Numbered from the stretch's first letter, positions 33,697-44,548 are shown. The stretch is DNA of 63,149 nucleotides from Azonexus hydrophilus (GCF_905120355.1 NZ_CAJHOB010000014.1:1-63149); one strand, 5' to 3'. The notes: generated by a model not told the origin, from the sequence alone. A program made the numbers and translations.

Positions 33697-36285
33697 TTAC
33701 ATCTCGACCGTCGCCGCCACTTCGACGAACTCCGGAATCTGGTCGAAGTTCATGTAGCGATAGACTTCAGCGGCCTTGGCGTTGACCAGCTTGATCTGCT
33801 CCATGTACTCCGGCACCGTGACGATCCGGCCGGCCAGGGCGCACATGGCGGCCAGTTCGGCGGAGCCGAGGTAGACGCGGGTGTCGATGCCGAGGCGGTT
33901 CGGGAAGTTGCGGGTGGAGGTGGAGATCGCGGTGGAACCCTTGCGGATCTGCGCCTGGTTGCCCATGCACAGCGAACAGCCCGGCATTTCCATACGGGCG
34001 CCGGACTTGCCGAGCACGCCGTAGTAGCCTTCTTCGGTCAGGATCAGCGCGTCCATCTTGGTCGGCGGGGCGATCCACAGGCGGGTCGGGATGTCCGACT
34101 TGCCTTCGAGGACCTTGCCGGCGGCGCGGAAGTGGCCGATGTTGGTCATGCACGAACCGATGAAGACTTCGTCGATCTTGTCGCCGGCGACTTCAGACAA
34201 CAGCTTGACGTCGTCCGGATCGTTCGGGCAAGCCAGGATCGGTTCCTTGACCTCGGCCAGGTCGATCTCGATGATGGCTGCATACTCGGCGTCGGCGTCG
34301 GCCTTGAGCAGCGTGCCGTTGGCGATCCACTCTTCCATGGCCTTGATGCGGCGCTTCAGCGTACGGGCGTCCTGGTAGCCTTCGGCGATCATCCACTTCA
34401 TCAGGGTGATGTTCGAACGCATGTACTCGACGATCGGCTCCTTGTTCAGGGCAATCGCGCAAGCGGCGGCGGAACGCTCGGCAGCGGCGTCGGACAGCTC
34501 GAACGCCTGTTCGACCTTCAGATCCGGCAGGCCTTCGATTTCCAGGATGCGACCGGAGAAGACGTTCTTCTTGCCCTTCTTCTCGACGGTCAGCAGACCG
34601 GCCTTGATCGCGTAGTAGGGAATCGCATTGACCAGGTCGCGCAGGGTGATGCCGTCCTGCATCTTGCCCTTGAAGCGGACCAGCACCGATTCCGGCATAT
34701 CCAGCGGCATGACGCCGGTGGCGGCGGCGAAGGCGACCAGGCCGGAACCGGCCGGAAAGGAGATGCCGATCGGGAAGCGGGTGTGCGAGTCGCCGCCGGT
34801 GCCGACGGTATCCGGCAGCAGCAGGCGGTTCAGCCAGGAGTGGATGACGCCGTCACCCGGACGCAGCGAGACGCCGCCGCGGGTGCTGATGAAGGACGGC
34901 AGCTCGCGGTGCATCTTGACGTCGACCAGCTTCGGATAAGCAGCGGTGTGGCAGAAGGACTGCATTACCAGATCAGCAGAGAAGCCGAGGCAGGCCAGAT
35001 CCTTGAGTTCGTCGCGGGTCATCGGGCCGGTGGTGTCCTGGGAACCGACGGTGGTCATCTTCGGCTCGCAGTAGGTGCCCGGACGGATGCCGGTGACGCC
35101 GCAGGCCTTGCCAACCATCTTCTGGGCCAGCGAGTAGCCCTTGCCGTTGTCGGCCGGGTTCTGCGGCAGGCGGAACAGGGTCGATTGCGGCAGACCGAGG
35201 AATTCACGGGCCTTGGTCGTCAGGCCGCGGCCGATGATCAGCGGAATGCGGCCGCCAGCACGGACTTCGTCGAGGATGACCAGGGTCTTCAGTTGCGATT
35301 CGGCGATCACGGCGCCGTTCTTCAGCGCGGTGACCTTGCCGGTCTGTTGATCGACCTTGAGCTCGATCTCGTCGCCCATGTCCATCTGACCGGCGTCGAT
35401 TTCGATCGGCAGAGCGCCGGCATCTTCCATCGTGTTGAAGAAGATCGGGGCGATCTTGGAGCCGAGGCAGACGCCGCCGAAGCGCTTGTTCGGCACGTAG
35501 GGGATGTCTTCGCCGGTGAACCACAGCACGGAATTGGTGGCGGACTTGCGGGAAGAACCGGTACCGACCACGTCGCCGACGTAGGCGATCAGGTTGCCCT
35601 TGGCAGCCAGCTTTTCCAGTTGCTTGATCGGGCCGCGTGAACCCGGCTCGTCGGCTTCGATACCCGGACGCGGGTTCTTCAGCATGGCCAGCGCGTGCAG
35701 CGGAATGTCCGGACGCGACCAGGCATCCGGGGCCGGCGACAGGTCGTCGGTATTGGTTTCGCCGGTGACCTTGAACACGGTCAGCTTCTGCGAAGCCGGG
35801 ACTTCCGGACGCGAGGTGAACCACTCGCCGTCAGCCCACGACTGCATGACGGCCTTGGCGTTGGCGTTACCAGCCTTGGCCAGTTCGGCGACATCGTGGA
35901 AGAAGTCGAACACCAGCAGGGTCTTCTTCAGACCTTCGGCGGCGACGGCACCGCAGGTAGCGCAGCCCAGCAAATCAATCAGCGGCTTGACGTTGTAGCC
36001 GCCGAGCATGGTACCGAGCAATTCGGTGGCTTTTTCCTTGGAGATCAGGGCGCAGCTTTCTTCACCCTTGGCCACCTTGGCCAGAAACTCGGCCTTGACC
36101 TTGGCGGCATCATCGACGCCAGCCGGCACGCGGTAGGTGATCAGTTCGACCAGGGCGGCTTCTTCGCCCTTCGGCGGGTTCTTCAGCAGGGCCACCAGTT
36201 CGGTGGTCTGTTGCTTGGACAGGGGCAGCGGCGGGATACCGAGGGCTGCACGCTCTGCTACGTGGGCGCGATAGGCTTCAAGCAC
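33697..36285 (-). CDS. acnB: Aconitate hydratase B
   Basis: An 862-residue bifunctional aconitase/2-methylisocitrate dehydratase of the AcnB type, the TCA-cycle isomerase of citrate to isocitrate. The order is HEAT-like domain, swivelling domain, then catalytic core. The [4Fe-4S] ligands fall at Cys712 ([15 protein letters not shown]), Cys770 and Cys773 ([11 protein letters not shown]), almost the E. coli numbering (710, 769, 772). The active-site loop is [22 protein letters not shown] near residue 245. The start at 36285 is typical of the family. It is transcribed alone and ends with a strong terminator. In E. coli AcnB is also an RNA-binding regulator under iron loss. Confidence 0.97.
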   Translation of the reverse strand: MLEAYRAHVAERAALGIPPLPLSKQQTTELVALLKNPPKGEEAALVELITYRVPAGVDDAAKVKAEFLAKVAKGEESCALISKEKATELLGTMLGGYNVKPLIDLLGCATCGAVAAEGLKKTLLVFDFFHDVAELAKAGNANAKAVMQSWADGEWFTSRPEVPASQKLTVFKVTGETNTDDLSPAPDAWSRPDIPLHALAMLKNPRPGIEADEPGSRGPIKQLEKLAAKGNLIAYVGDVVGTGSSRKSATNSVLWFTGEDIPYVPNKRFGGVCLGSKIAPIFFNTMEDAGALPIEIDAGQMDMGDEIELKVDQQTGKVTALKNGAVIAESQLKTLVILDEVRAGGRIPLIIGRGLTTKAREFLGLPQSTLFRLPQNPADNGKGYSLAQKMVGKACGVTGIRPGTYCEPKMTTVGSQDTTGPMTRDELKDLACLGFSADLVMQSFCHTAAYPKLVDVKMHRELPSFISTRGGVSLRPGDGVIHSWLNRLLLPDTVGTGGDSHTRFPIGISFPAGSGLVAFAAATGVMPLDMPESVLVRFKGKMQDGITLRDLVNAIPYYAIKAGLLTVEKKGKKNVFSGRILEIEGLPDLKVEQAFELSDAAAERSAAACAIALNKEPIVEYMRSNITLMKWMIAEGYQDARTLKRRIKAMEEWIANGTLLKADADAEYAAIIEIDLAEVKEPILACPNDPDDVKLLSEVAGDKIDEVFIGSCMTNIGHFRAAGKVLEGKSDIPTRLWIAPPTKMDALILTEEGYYGVLGKSGARMEMPGCSLCMGNQAQIRKGSTAISTSTRNFPNRLGIDTRVYLGSAELAAMCALAGRIVTVPEYMEQIKLVNAKAAEVYRYMNFDQIPEFVEVAATVEM

Positions 36286-36560
36286 GGCGACTTCCTTTCG
36301 TAAAGGGTTGGCTCAGGAAAATGGACGATAGATTTTACGACGTTCGCAGCGCAGCAATGACGCGATTGCACAGAGGCAAAACAAGCAGCGCGCAAGTCTT
36401 ATATATTTTATATGTTAGCTAAACCAAGTGCCACTCAAAGATACACCCCACCGCCACGCGTAGCGCAGAAAAATCCGTGCCGCACCTGGCATGCGCCCGA
36501 GAAGTCGCGCCCACTCTACGTTTTCGTTTATATAATCCGGCTGTCTCGGGGAGGACTGCA

Positions 36561-37606
36561 ATGCAATATCACCGATTGCTGCCAGCTATCTTTATTCTGT
36601 TCATGGGCCATTTTGCCCACGCTACGGAGGTGTTACGCATCGGTGTACTGTACTGGTCGATGAACATCCCCGGTCAGGTCGCCATGCGCCAGGGACTGGA
36701 GGCCGAAGCCGAACGTCTCAATGCCCGGGCAAAAGCGGCCGGACTACCCATGCTGGAATTGATTCCGCAGGTCGCCGGCGACGGACCGGGGGGATCGAAC
36801 GCCAGATCAGCCAGATGCAGGACATGGTAGCCCAACGCCCGGCCGTCATCATCGTTCAGCCCACCGACAACGCCGCCCTCGCCCAGCCCCTGCGCGCCGC
36901 CAATGCCGCAGGCATTCCAGTCGTCGCCTACGACCAATACATCAGCGGCGGCAAGCTCGCGGCCTATGTCACTTCCGACAATCGCCAGGCCGGTTATCTC
37001 AACGGCGAATATCTGGCGGCCCAGTTTCCTCCCGGCAAAACCCTACGCCTGATCTTGGTCGAATATCCGCACGTTTCTTCCACCGTCGAGCGTCTGGAAG
37101 GCTTCCTCGATGCCTTGCGCGAGCGCCAGCGCAGCTATCAGGTGCTGCGCCGCTACGAAGCCGTGCAACCGGCTGAAGGCCGGGCAGCGGCCGTTGCCCT
37201 GCTGCGTGACTTCCCTGCCCCCGGCAGTATCGATGCCGTGTTCACCGTCAATGACGGCGGTGGCCTGGCGATTGTCGACGCCCTGGACAAGGCCGGTCGC
37301 CAGGAAATCATGGTCGCCAGCATCGATGGCGACCCGCAGTCGGTGGAGAATATTCGCGCTGGCCGGTTGACGCGCATTGACTCGGCCCAGTTCTGCGGCC
37401 CACTCGGCGCCCAGGCCATGCGCCATGCCGAGGCGTTGGCGCGCGGTCGCCCAGTTCCCCAGCACACCCTGCTCCCGGTATTTCCCGTCACCCGCGACAC
37501 ACTGAGTCGTTACCCAGGCTGGCAGGGGCCGATTCCGGCAAGTTTCCGCAAGAGCTGGCCGTCGTCGCAGCCGTACTGGAACAACCTGCCGCAGAACACA
37601 CCATGA
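36561..37606 (+). pseudogene. Periplasmic sugar-binding-protein-like sensor, frameshifted
   Basis: A signal peptide (MQYHRLLPAIFILFMGHFAHA) opens a periplasmic binding protein like type I sugar ABC receptors (TMAO/ribose-binding fold): TEVLRIGVLYWSMNIPGQVA, then VIIVQPTDNAALAQPL and NAAGIPVVAYDQYISGGKL, ending in SIDGDPQSVENIRAGRLTRI. The frame breaks in a run of six G (36788-36793). One added base would restore a 348-residue protein. The ribosome site is GGAGG. The stop overlaps the start of the GGDEF-EAL gene by ATGA. There is no ABC transporter gene nearby, so it probably serves as a ligand-sensing subunit for that enzyme. Confidence 0.7.
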
Positions 37607-40275
37607 GCCAGATCAGCAGCGCCCCATCCCTCAGCGCCCTGCAGTTTCGCGATTTCAACCGCCGTCTGGCCCTGGCTTTCGGGGCCGTCATTCTGGTCTT
37701 GATGACCGTGGTGCTCCTGGCCGGCAATTTCCTGTTGCAGCGGGTGGTCAACCAGGAGGAGGAAAAACTGTCCACCCTGCTGACTGGCGTCCTTGCCGAA
37801 TCCGTCAGCTGCATCGGTTTCTCCGGTAAATATCAGGCCCGCCTGCTGCTTGAGGAAATTCACAAGCGACATCCAAACATCCGTTATCTGCTGATTGCCA
37901 GTGCAGACGGGCGCATCCTCGCGCACAGCGATCCCGCGCAGAATGATCAGCGCCTGCCGCCGGAAATACAGGCCAGCAATCTGGAAGTCATGCGCACCCA
38001 CACGCCGGACACGCGCACCATCACCTATCAGGGGGAGAGCCTGCGCGAAGTCACCCTGCCCTACCTGGCTGGCTTCGATCATGCCGTGCAAGGCACCATC
38101 CAGGTCGGCCTGTCCGAGGCCTCGCGTACCGCAGCCATTCGCCAGGGGGGCATGCTGATTGCCCTGCTCGTGGTGGGCTTGATGACTGTCGGCATTGTCC
38201 TGGTACGCACCCTGAGCCGCCGTTTCGGGCGGCCTTTGCGCATTCTGGCCAATGATCTGCAAGCCACCCTGCAAGCCGTCCCCGACATCCTCTTTGAATT
38301 TGACCGCAGCGGCCGCTACCTGCGCATTGCCGCACAGGACGACAAACTGCTGGCCCGCCAGCGAAAAAAACTCATCGGCCAATTGGCCCACGACGTACTC
38401 CCCCGCCCCGCCGCCGACACCTTGCTCGCAGCGATAGAAGAAGCAGCGGAAAACGGCAGTTCGCACGGCAAGCAAGTCGCCCTCGAATTCCCGGACGGCA
38501 GACACTGGTTCGAACTTTCCGTCGCTCGCAAACGGGCCGTGACCGGCCAAGGGCACACCTTCATCGTCATCTCGCGCGACATCAGTGAACGCCATGCCGC
38601 ACACCTGCAGGGGCTGCTCGCCACCAATGTCTTTGAGAGCAGCCGCGAAGGCATCATGGTGACAGACCCGCAGCACCGCATCATCCGCGTCAACCCGGCA
38701 CTGTGCCGCCTGAGCGGTTACAGCGCCGATGAACTGCTCGGTCAGACGCCCAGCATCCTGCGCTCGCGCCAGCGCTCCACCGACACTTACAGCAGCATCG
38801 AGCAAGCACTGTTTGCCAGAGGTTACTGGCAGGGCGAAACCTGGAACCGTCACAAAGATGGCAGCGAATATCCACTCCTGCTTTCAGTCAATGCCATTCG
38901 CGACGACCTGGGCAACATCCTGCATTACGTCTCCTTCCATGCAGACATTTCCGGGCTCAAGGCCTCGGAAGCCAAACTTGAGCACATGGCACACCATGAT
39001 GCGCTGACCGGTCTGGGTAACCGCCTGCTGCTACACATCCGCCTCGAACACGCCCTGTCGCGGGCGCAGCGCGAAGGGAGCGGGCTGGCACTGCTGATGC
39101 TTGACCTGGACCACTTCAAAGACATCAACGACAGCTTTGGCCACGCCATTGGTGATGCCCTGCTGCAGCAGATTGCCACCCGTCTCAGCCAGCGCATACG
39201 CGGTGCCGATACCGTCAGCCGCCTGGGGGGCGACGAATTCACCATCCTCATCGAAGAACTCGACCACCCGGATGACGCCGCCAAACTGGCCAAAGACATT
39301 ACCCAGCTGATTGAACAAACCATCGAACTCCCCAATGGCAGTGAAGTCGCTGTGGGCTGCAGCATCGGCATTGCCCTCTATCCGGAACATGGCAACAGCA
39401 TCGCCGAACTACTGCAGCAGGCCGATGCCGCACTCTACCGCGCCAAGGCAGAAGGTCGCGGACGTTATCAATTCTTCACTGAGCGCCTGACCCAGGAAGC
39501 CCGCCAGCGTATCGCCCTGGAAACCCGTTTGCGACGTGCCGTCAGCAACCAGGAACTGCACCTGCACTTCCAGCCCCAGATCGATACCCAGAGTGGGTGC
39601 ATTGTCGGCGCCGAAGCACTGGTACGCTGGCTTGATCCGGAACAGGGCCTGATGCCGCCGGGCGATTTCATTCCCCTGGCCGAACAGAGCAACCTCATCG
39701 TCCCGCTGGGCAACTGGGTATTGCAGGAAACCTGCCGCCAGGGCCGCGCCTGGATCGACGCCGGCCTGCCGCCGCTGACCCTGGCGGTCAACGTTTCCTC
39801 GCGCCAGTTCCATTACGGCAATCTGGTCGACAAAGTCAGCACTGCGCTGGCCAGTAGCGGCTTTCCCGCCGAATATCTCGAACTTGAACTGACCGAAGGC
39901 GTACTGATGCAGCACAATCAGGACGTGAGCCACACCCTGAGCAAGATCCGCGCCCTAGGCGTACGCATTGCCGTCGATGATTTCGGCACCGGCTACTCCT
40001 CGCTGGCGTATCTGAAAGCCTTCCCGCTCGACGTGCTCAAGATTGACCGCAGTTTCGTCCGCGACATCCCACACCACGAAGATGACACGGAAATTGCTGC
40101 GACCATTATTGCCATGGCCCACACCCTGCGCCTCAAGGTACTGGCCGAAGGTGTCGAAACCCCCGAGCAACTGGCCTTCCTGCGCGCCCAAGGCTGTGAT
40201 TACCATCAGGGCTTTCTCACCAGCCGGCCATTGCCCGCCGACGCATTTGCCGAGTTTGTCCTCAGCCAGGGCTGA
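37603..40275 (+). CDS. Membrane GGDEF-EAL protein with PAS domains
   Basis: An 890-residue cyclic-di-GMP enzyme. A first helix (residues 24-48), a periplasmic CHASE8-like segment with a Cys ([20 protein letters not shown]) and a second helix (about 187-205) anchor it. Two PAS-type domains follow. Then come GGDEF, with the active motif GGDEF at 542-546, and EAL, with EAL at 671-673 and ELTEGVLM and [10 protein letters not shown]. Both enzyme motifs are intact, so it may make or break c-di-GMP, and the net direction cannot be told. It is translationally coupled to the binding-protein gene upstream, which argues for ligand-controlled activity. Confidence 0.93.
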   Translation: MSQISSAPSLSALQFRDFNRRLALAFGAVILVLMTVVLLAGNFLLQRVVNQEEEKLSTLLTGVLAESVSCIGFSGKYQARLLLEEIHKRHPNIRYLLIASADGRILAHSDPAQNDQRLPPEIQASNLEVMRTHTPDTRTITYQGESLREVTLPYLAGFDHAVQGTIQVGLSEASRTAAIRQGGMLIALLVVGLMTVGIVLVRTLSRRFGRPLRILANDLQATLQAVPDILFEFDRSGRYLRIAAQDDKLLARQRKKLIGQLAHDVLPRPAADTLLAAIEEAAENGSSHGKQVALEFPDGRHWFELSVARKRAVTGQGHTFIVISRDISERHAAHLQGLLATNVFESSREGIMVTDPQHRIIRVNPALCRLSGYSADELLGQTPSILRSRQRSTDTYSSIEQALFARGYWQGETWNRHKDGSEYPLLLSVNAIRDDLGNILHYVSFHADISGLKASEAKLEHMAHHDALTGLGNRLLLHIRLEHALSRAQREGSGLALLMLDLDHFKDINDSFGHAIGDALLQQIATRLSQRIRGADTVSRLGGDEFTILIEELDHPDDAAKLAKDITQLIEQTIELPNGSEVAVGCSIGIALYPEHGNSIAELLQQADAALYRAKAEGRGRYQFFTERLTQEARQRIALETRLRRAVSNQELHLHFQPQIDTQSGCIVGAEALVRWLDPEQGLMPPGDFIPLAEQSNLIVPLGNWVLQETCRQGRAWIDAGLPPLTLAVNVSSRQFHYGNLVDKVSTALASSGFPAEYLELELTEGVLMQHNQDVSHTLSKIRALGVRIAVDDFGTGYSSLAYLKAFPLDVLKIDRSFVRDIPHHEDDTEIAATIIAMAHTLRLKVLAEGVETPEQLAFLRAQGCDYHQGFLTSRPLPADAFAEFVLSQG

Positions 40276-40364
40276 AATTCCGCCGGCACCGGCAGCCTCT
40301 GCCCATTTTTTGTGCAGCCGCACAAAACCCTGGCAACTCAATCCGTTAGCGCGACTATCCCGAG

Positions 40365-40401
40365 CTTATCCCCAGGCTTGTCCAGTCCATATGGGGATAA
40401 G
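40365..40401. promoter_or_regulatory. Inverted repeat upstream of transaldolase
   Basis: CTTATCCCC (40365-40373) and GGGGATAAG (40393-40401) are perfect 9-bp arms 19 bases apart, 78 bases before the tal start. It may be an operator or an RNA hairpin. It lacks the U-run of a terminator. The factor is unknown. Confidence 0.4.
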
Positions 40402-40478
40402 ACCGCCAACAAGGCCACAGCAAAACCCCGCTTTGCCCCAGCCCTGCTAGACTTTGCGTTTTTTCCGAACGCATCGCC

Positions 40479-41516
40479 ATGTCACGCATCGCCGCTGTTT
40501 CTGCCCTCGGCCAGCAAATCTGGCTGGACAACCTTTCCCGCCAACTCATCGAATCGAGTGAACTGGCCCGTTGGATCAGCGAAGATGCCGTCGCCGGTGT
40601 CACCTCCAATCCGGCCATTTTTTACAATGCCATCCGGACCGACCCGGCCTATCAGACCGCCGTCGCCACCCTCAAGGGCAGCGCACAGGATGCAGAGCGC
40701 CGCTTCGAAAACCTGGTCCTGCCCGATGTACAAAAAGCCTGCGACCTGTTTCTGCCCCTTTACGAAGCCTCATCCGGCAGAGCTGGCCTGGTCAGTTTCG
40801 AAGTTTCTCCGGCCCTGGCCGGCGAACAGCGGGCCACCGTACAGGCTGCACAACGCCTGTGGAGCGAAATCGCTCGTCCCAACGCCATGATCAAGATTCC
40901 GGCAACGGCGGCCGGCATCGCCGCCGTCAGGGAATGCATCGCCGATGGCATCAACGTCAACGTCACCCTGATCTTTTCTCCCGCCCAGCTCGCCGCGGTA
41001 CAAACCGCCTACCGCGAAGGCATCGAACGGCGCTGGCAGGCGGGGCAAAGTGTGGACCGCATCGCTTCCGTGGCCAGCGTCTTCATCAGCCGCCTGGACA
41101 GCCTGCTCGACCCTGAGCTGCCGCGAGAGCTGCAAGGCCGGACCGCCATCGCCATGGCCCGCCGCGCCTATGCCGAATGGTTGCAACAGCCCGCCCTGCC
41201 GGGCGGGGCGCAGGCGCAGATGCTGCTCTGGGCATCGACCTCCGCCAAAAACCCGGCCTACCGCGATGTGCTGTACGTCGAACAGTTGATTGGCCAGGGC
41301 ACGGTCAACACCGTCCCCGATGCCACACTGGCGGCTTTCCGCCACCATGGCGAAGCGGCGCCGACGCTGAACGCCGATGCCGCCGGGACCGAACACCAGC
41401 TGGCTGCCATCGCCGCACTCGGCATCGACCTCGACACCGTCGGCGAAGTGCTGCAACGTACCGGCCTGCAGCAGTTCTCGGAAGCGTTCGCCAAACTGCT
41501 CGATCTGGTGCGTTGA
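40479..41516 (+). CDS. tal: Transaldolase
   Basis: A 345-residue transaldolase of the pentose phosphate pathway, transferring dihydroxyacetone between sugar phosphates. The Schiff-base Lys139 lies in MIKIPAT, and the catalytic Asp17 is in WLDNLSR. SFEVSPALA and INVNVTLIFSPAQLAAV are family segments. The length and GVTSNPAIF sequence match the longer (tal-pgi type) transaldolase of betaproteobacteria rather than E. coli TalB. It is monocistronic and converges on the HDOD gene. No terminator was seen in the 25-base gap. Confidence 0.93.
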   Translation: MSRIAAVSALGQQIWLDNLSRQLIESSELARWISEDAVAGVTSNPAIFYNAIRTDPAYQTAVATLKGSAQDAERRFENLVLPDVQKACDLFLPLYEASSGRAGLVSFEVSPALAGEQRATVQAAQRLWSEIARPNAMIKIPATAAGIAAVRECIADGINVNVTLIFSPAQLAAVQTAYREGIERRWQAGQSVDRIASVASVFISRLDSLLDPELPRELQGRTAIAMARRAYAEWLQQPALPGGAQAQMLLWASTSAKNPAYRDVLYVEQLIGQGTVNTVPDATLAAFRHHGEAAPTLNADAAGTEHQLAAIAALGIDLDTVGEVLQRTGLQQFSEAFAKLLDLVR

Positions 41517-41541
41517 TCGCCAGCGAGCAATTCAGGGCGGT

Positions 41542-42387
41542 TCAGTGGATGTAATCGCGCAGATCTTCGATCAGATCGTCCACGCCACCCAGCGACAACC
41601 CGAGAAAGGCACAAACAGCGGCAGCGGCCTTCGGCCATTCGTTCTCGTTTTCGCCCTGCACATGCAGACGAATGGCATGTTCAGCCAGGACGTTAACGGC
41701 AATCTGTGCCTGCGTCAGCGCTGAAACTTCGCCGCTGCGCAGCAGAATGCCGTAATCGTGGTGATGCAGGATGGCTTGTGCCACATCGTCGGGTAGCCGC
41801 CAGCGGCGGGCGAGAAAATAGCCGACCACGGCATGATTGGTCCCCAGCAGGCGATCCTCCACCTGGGTGAACTTGCCGTCTTCCGCCGCATTGGCCTGCA
41901 TCAACACCGATTTGGTCTGCGGAAACCGGCGCATCAGGAGGGGGATGCCGCAGTCGTGAAACAGGCCGAAGGTGTACGCCATATCGACCGGTAGACAACG
42001 CAGACGCTCGGCGATTTCGGCACACAGATTGGCCGTCATCGTCGAGCTTTCCCAGAACCGTTCCAGCCCGCCGCCCAGTTTGCTGTCCAGCGCTGCCTGC
42101 AGGAGGCGGGCCACCACCATGGAAAACACCGGGCGCGTACCAAGAAACTGCAAGGCCTGACTGATCGACGTCAGGGGCGTCGCCCCGGCAAATGCCGGCG
42201 AATTCGCCACCTGCATGATGTGCCCGGACAAGGCCACATCGCTCGTGATCAGGCGCACCAGCTCGTTCGTGCTGGGGCTATCCTTGCGCAACTCTTTTTC
42301 CAGCTCGACCAGAATCGCCGGGCGCGGTGGAATATCCACCCCCTTGAGCAAGGCAGCAATCTGTTGTTCGTCTACGGCGGCATCCAT
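41542..42387 (-). CDS. HDOD-domain regulatory protein
   Basis: A 281-residue HDOD protein, a degenerate HD phosphohydrolase that is not thought to hydrolyse cyclic nucleotides. The domain spans about 15-215, with VDIPPRPAILVELEKEL, the VALSGHIMQVANSPAFAG segment and AYTFGLFHDCGIPLL (His-Asp retained), followed by LLGTNHAVVGYFLARRWRLP. Such proteins take part in signalling, often linked with c-di-GMP or two-component systems. It is alone, upstream of tal and convergent with it, and separate from the YkgJ cluster. Confidence 0.88.
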   Translation of the reverse strand: MDAAVDEQQIAALLKGVDIPPRPAILVELEKELRKDSPSTNELVRLITSDVALSGHIMQVANSPAFAGATPLTSISQALQFLGTRPVFSMVVARLLQAALDSKLGGGLERFWESSTMTANLCAEIAERLRCLPVDMAYTFGLFHDCGIPLLMRRFPQTKSVLMQANAAEDGKFTQVEDRLLGTNHAVVGYFLARRWRLPDDVAQAILHHHDYGILLRSGEVSALTQAQIAVNVLAEHAIRLHVQGENENEWPKAAAAVCAFLGLSLGGVDDLIEDLRDYIH

Positions 42388-42480
42388 TTTCAGTAAATTT
42401 GGCTTATTTTTCAGAATTCAGGTGAGCTTACCCGTTAATCCTAAGGCATCAAATAGTACGTTGGTAATAGCCCGATAGTG

Positions 42481-42846
42481 CTACGGCAAGCCAAAATAAC
42501 GGCGCGCCCGCTGGCAAGCTTCATGTTCGGTATCGAATTCCCGGCACGGGGACGGGCGTTCAGCATAAATCGTGCACTGTACGGCGCGCCCGATCTCGCC
42601 GGCCAGGGCAACGCAGCGCGGCGGCTGCGCATCAGTGCCGCACATCCGCACCAGGTTCGGCGTCAAGCGTACGGTCATGGCCACCGGTACTCCCGCCCCC
42701 CAGGCGAATGCGCCGCCGGCCAGTTCAGCCGGATGAAAATCAACGCGAAACCGGGCGCAGCAGGCACCGCAGGACTGGCAAAGCCTGTCATTTACACCCG
42801 GCGTGCCCGTCTCAGCCAAGGGACACCCGACAACGCCACAATGCAT
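42481..42846 (-). CDS. YkgJ-family cysteine-cluster protein
   Basis: A 121-residue YkgJ/UPF0153-type protein. The CQSCGACCARF motif (CxxCxxCC) near residue 23 and the later CGTD, CVAL and CTIYAERPSPCREF cysteines form the family's putative metal-binding cluster. The function is unknown; zinc or iron-sulfur binding is assumed. Its start overlaps the end of the methyltransferase gene by 35 bases, so these genes are one transcriptional unit. Confidence 0.8.
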   Translation of the reverse strand: MHCGVVGCPLAETGTPGVNDRLCQSCGACCARFRVDFHPAELAGGAFAWGAGVPVAMTVRLTPNLVRMCGTDAQPPRCVALAGEIGRAVQCTIYAERPSPCREFDTEHEACQRARRYFGLP

Positions 42847-43477
42847 GCCCGGAGGCCAGATATTTCTGCTCGAACGGCGTCATCGTCTGCTCCGGCTGGT
42901 AGGGTTCCGCCACGACGGGCACCCCGGCCAGCCAGCCCAGAGCCAGCGCCATTTCTTCAATATAGATGCGCCAGTTGCTGCGGCATTCGACCAGTCCCCC
43001 GAGCTCGCGCCAGACCGGAAATACGGCATGCCCGTGCCAGCGCCGGGCAAGATGGCCGATCTTCGGCCAGGGATTGGGGTAGAGGTTGTAGTGGCGGTCC
43101 AGGCGCACGCCAGCACGGGCGAGCAGGCGCCAGAAGTCGACCAGATCGGCACGCACCAGCACGGCGTTGGCCGGCAGTTCGGCCGGCTTGCCCCGCGCCA
43201 GACGATCCGCCGACTGATCGACACCGATCACGAAATGTTGCGGAAACATCCGCGCCAGATGCAGGGTGCTCCAGCCAACGCCGCAGCCGGCGTCGAGAAT
43301 CAGCGGCGCGGCGCCGTTCCATGCGGCATGCGCGGCCAGCGCCGAGGCCAGAGCGCGCTCGTTATAGGCGGCAAAAGGTTTGCGCAGCGGCTGCGCCAGA
43401 TGCCGGCGCAGCAGTTTTTCCAGATCGGCGTGCACCGTGCTCTGGGCACTGCTGATCGGACGCGAATCAGCCTGCAT
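42812..43477 (-). CDS. TrmB-like SAM-dependent methyltransferase
   Basis: A 221-residue methyltransferase. The SAM-binding core LILDAGCGVGWSTLHLA (near 65-82) is followed by FVIGVDQSADRLARG. The motif NLYPNPWPK resembles the F-P-D-P-W-P-K of TrmB, the tRNA m7G46 methyltransferase. However, the substrate segment GHLARRWHGHAVFPVWR differs and the protein is shorter at the start. It is therefore either a TrmB paralogue or a related RNA methyltransferase. It overlaps the preceding dusC by 11 bases, which supports a tRNA-modification role. I chose the Met at 43477. Confidence 0.75.
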   Translation of the reverse strand: MQADSRPISSAQSTVHADLEKLLRRHLAQPLRKPFAAYNERALASALAAHAAWNGAAPLILDAGCGVGWSTLHLARMFPQHFVIGVDQSADRLARGKPAELPANAVLVRADLVDFWRLLARAGVRLDRHYNLYPNPWPKIGHLARRWHGHAVFPVWRELGGLVECRSNWRIYIEEMALALGWLAGVPVVAEPYQPEQTMTPFEQKYLASGHALWRCRVSLG

Positions 43478-44459
43478 CAAGCACCTCGGCAATGAAATCG
43501 GGCGGCAAGACGCCGCTGGCGATGAGATGCGCATCGATATCCTCTGCCGCCTTGATCGGGCGCAGCTGCTGATACAGCGTTTCGGCCTGGGGCGCATGCC
43601 GGCGCAACAGCATCAGCCATTGCTTCAGGCGGCCGCCGGCATGCGCCGGCACCACCCGCTGCCGCACCCCGTGCCAGTAGCGCGCCAGCCAGGGCTGCAG
43701 CGCTACCCAGGCGGCCGCCGCGGGAATCTCCTCGCCCCGGATCCGGCGCGGCAGAAATGGATCGGCCAGCGCCCCTCGCCCCAGCATCACATCGCGGCAA
43801 CCGCTTTCCTCGCGAATCCGCCGCCAATCGTCCACCGTCCAGATTTCACCGTTGGCAATCACCGGCACCTTCACCGCCGCAGCCACCCGGGCGATTTCCG
43901 CCCAGCGTGCCGGCGGCCGGTAGCCGTCTTCCTTGGTCCGCCCATGCACGATCAGGGCGTCGATCCCACCCGCTTCCAGCGCTTGGGCGCACTCCACCGC
44001 CAGAAGCGTATCGCTGATCCCCAGCCGCATCTTGGCGGTGAAGGGCACACCCAAAGGAATTTCCGCCCGCACCGCACTGGCAATCTCGTGCAGCAACTGC
44101 GGCTCGGCCAGCAAGGCGGAACCGCCACGATGGCGGAACACCGTCGGCGCCGGACAGCCAAAATTCAGATCGACACCTGCGGGGTGAAGACTCACCAGGC
44201 GCTGCGCATTGGCCGCCATGAAATGTGGATCGGAACCGAGCAACTGCACCCGCATCGGCGTGCCCGCCAGCGTACGCCCGGCCTGTAGCAACTCCGGACA
44301 GGTGCGGAAAAAAGTGCGGCGCGGCAGGACGCTCTGCGTCACCCGCACGAATTCGCAAATCCCCCAGTCGTAGCCGCCGATGCCCGTCAACACCTCGCGC
44401 ATCAGCGGATCGGCCAGCCCTTCCATGGGCGCGAGAAGAATTTGAAATGAGTCGGGCAT
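43467..44459 (-). CDS. dusC: tRNA-dihydrouridine synthase C
   Basis: A 330-residue FMN enzyme that reduces uridine to dihydrouridine in tRNA, in E. coli at position 16. The TIM barrel carries LLAPMEGLADPLMREVLT, VDLNFGCPAPTV with catalytic Cys102, VPFTAKMRLGI and ALIVHGRTKEDGY, and NGEIWTVDDWR. The C-terminal helical tail binds tRNA. The start at 44459 (MPDSFQILLAPMEG) fits the family. The cluster runs dusC, methyltransferase, ykgJ with overlaps, which indicates one operon for tRNA modification. Confidence 0.92.
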   Translation of the reverse strand: MPDSFQILLAPMEGLADPLMREVLTGIGGYDWGICEFVRVTQSVLPRRTFFRTCPELLQAGRTLAGTPMRVQLLGSDPHFMAANAQRLVSLHPAGVDLNFGCPAPTVFRHRGGSALLAEPQLLHEIASAVRAEIPLGVPFTAKMRLGISDTLLAVECAQALEAGGIDALIVHGRTKEDGYRPPARWAEIARVAAAVKVPVIANGEIWTVDDWRRIREESGCRDVMLGRGALADPFLPRRIRGEEIPAAAAWVALQPWLARYWHGVRQRVVPAHAGGRLKQWLMLLRRHAPQAETLYQQLRPIKAAEDIDAHLIASGVLPPDFIAEVLDAG

Positions 44460-44548
44460 ACGTTGTTCAATCAAACCGGCATGGCGCCATCGTTCCTTAC
44501 CCGCTTGGCAAGGTGCTCAGGAAAAGGCGCGCATTATAATCCGCCCCC

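Noticed and set aside
33694..35640. A 648-codon open frame on the plus strand opposite acnB
   Set aside because: It is antisense to a perfectly conserved aconitase. Its protein is rich in His, Arg, Gly, Asp and Gln, with repetitive composition typical of the complement of high-GC codons.
40276..40478. DnaA boxes or an origin near TTATCCCC
   Set aside because: The motif is a single palindrome and not a cluster of TTATCCACA boxes, and no replication genes are nearby.
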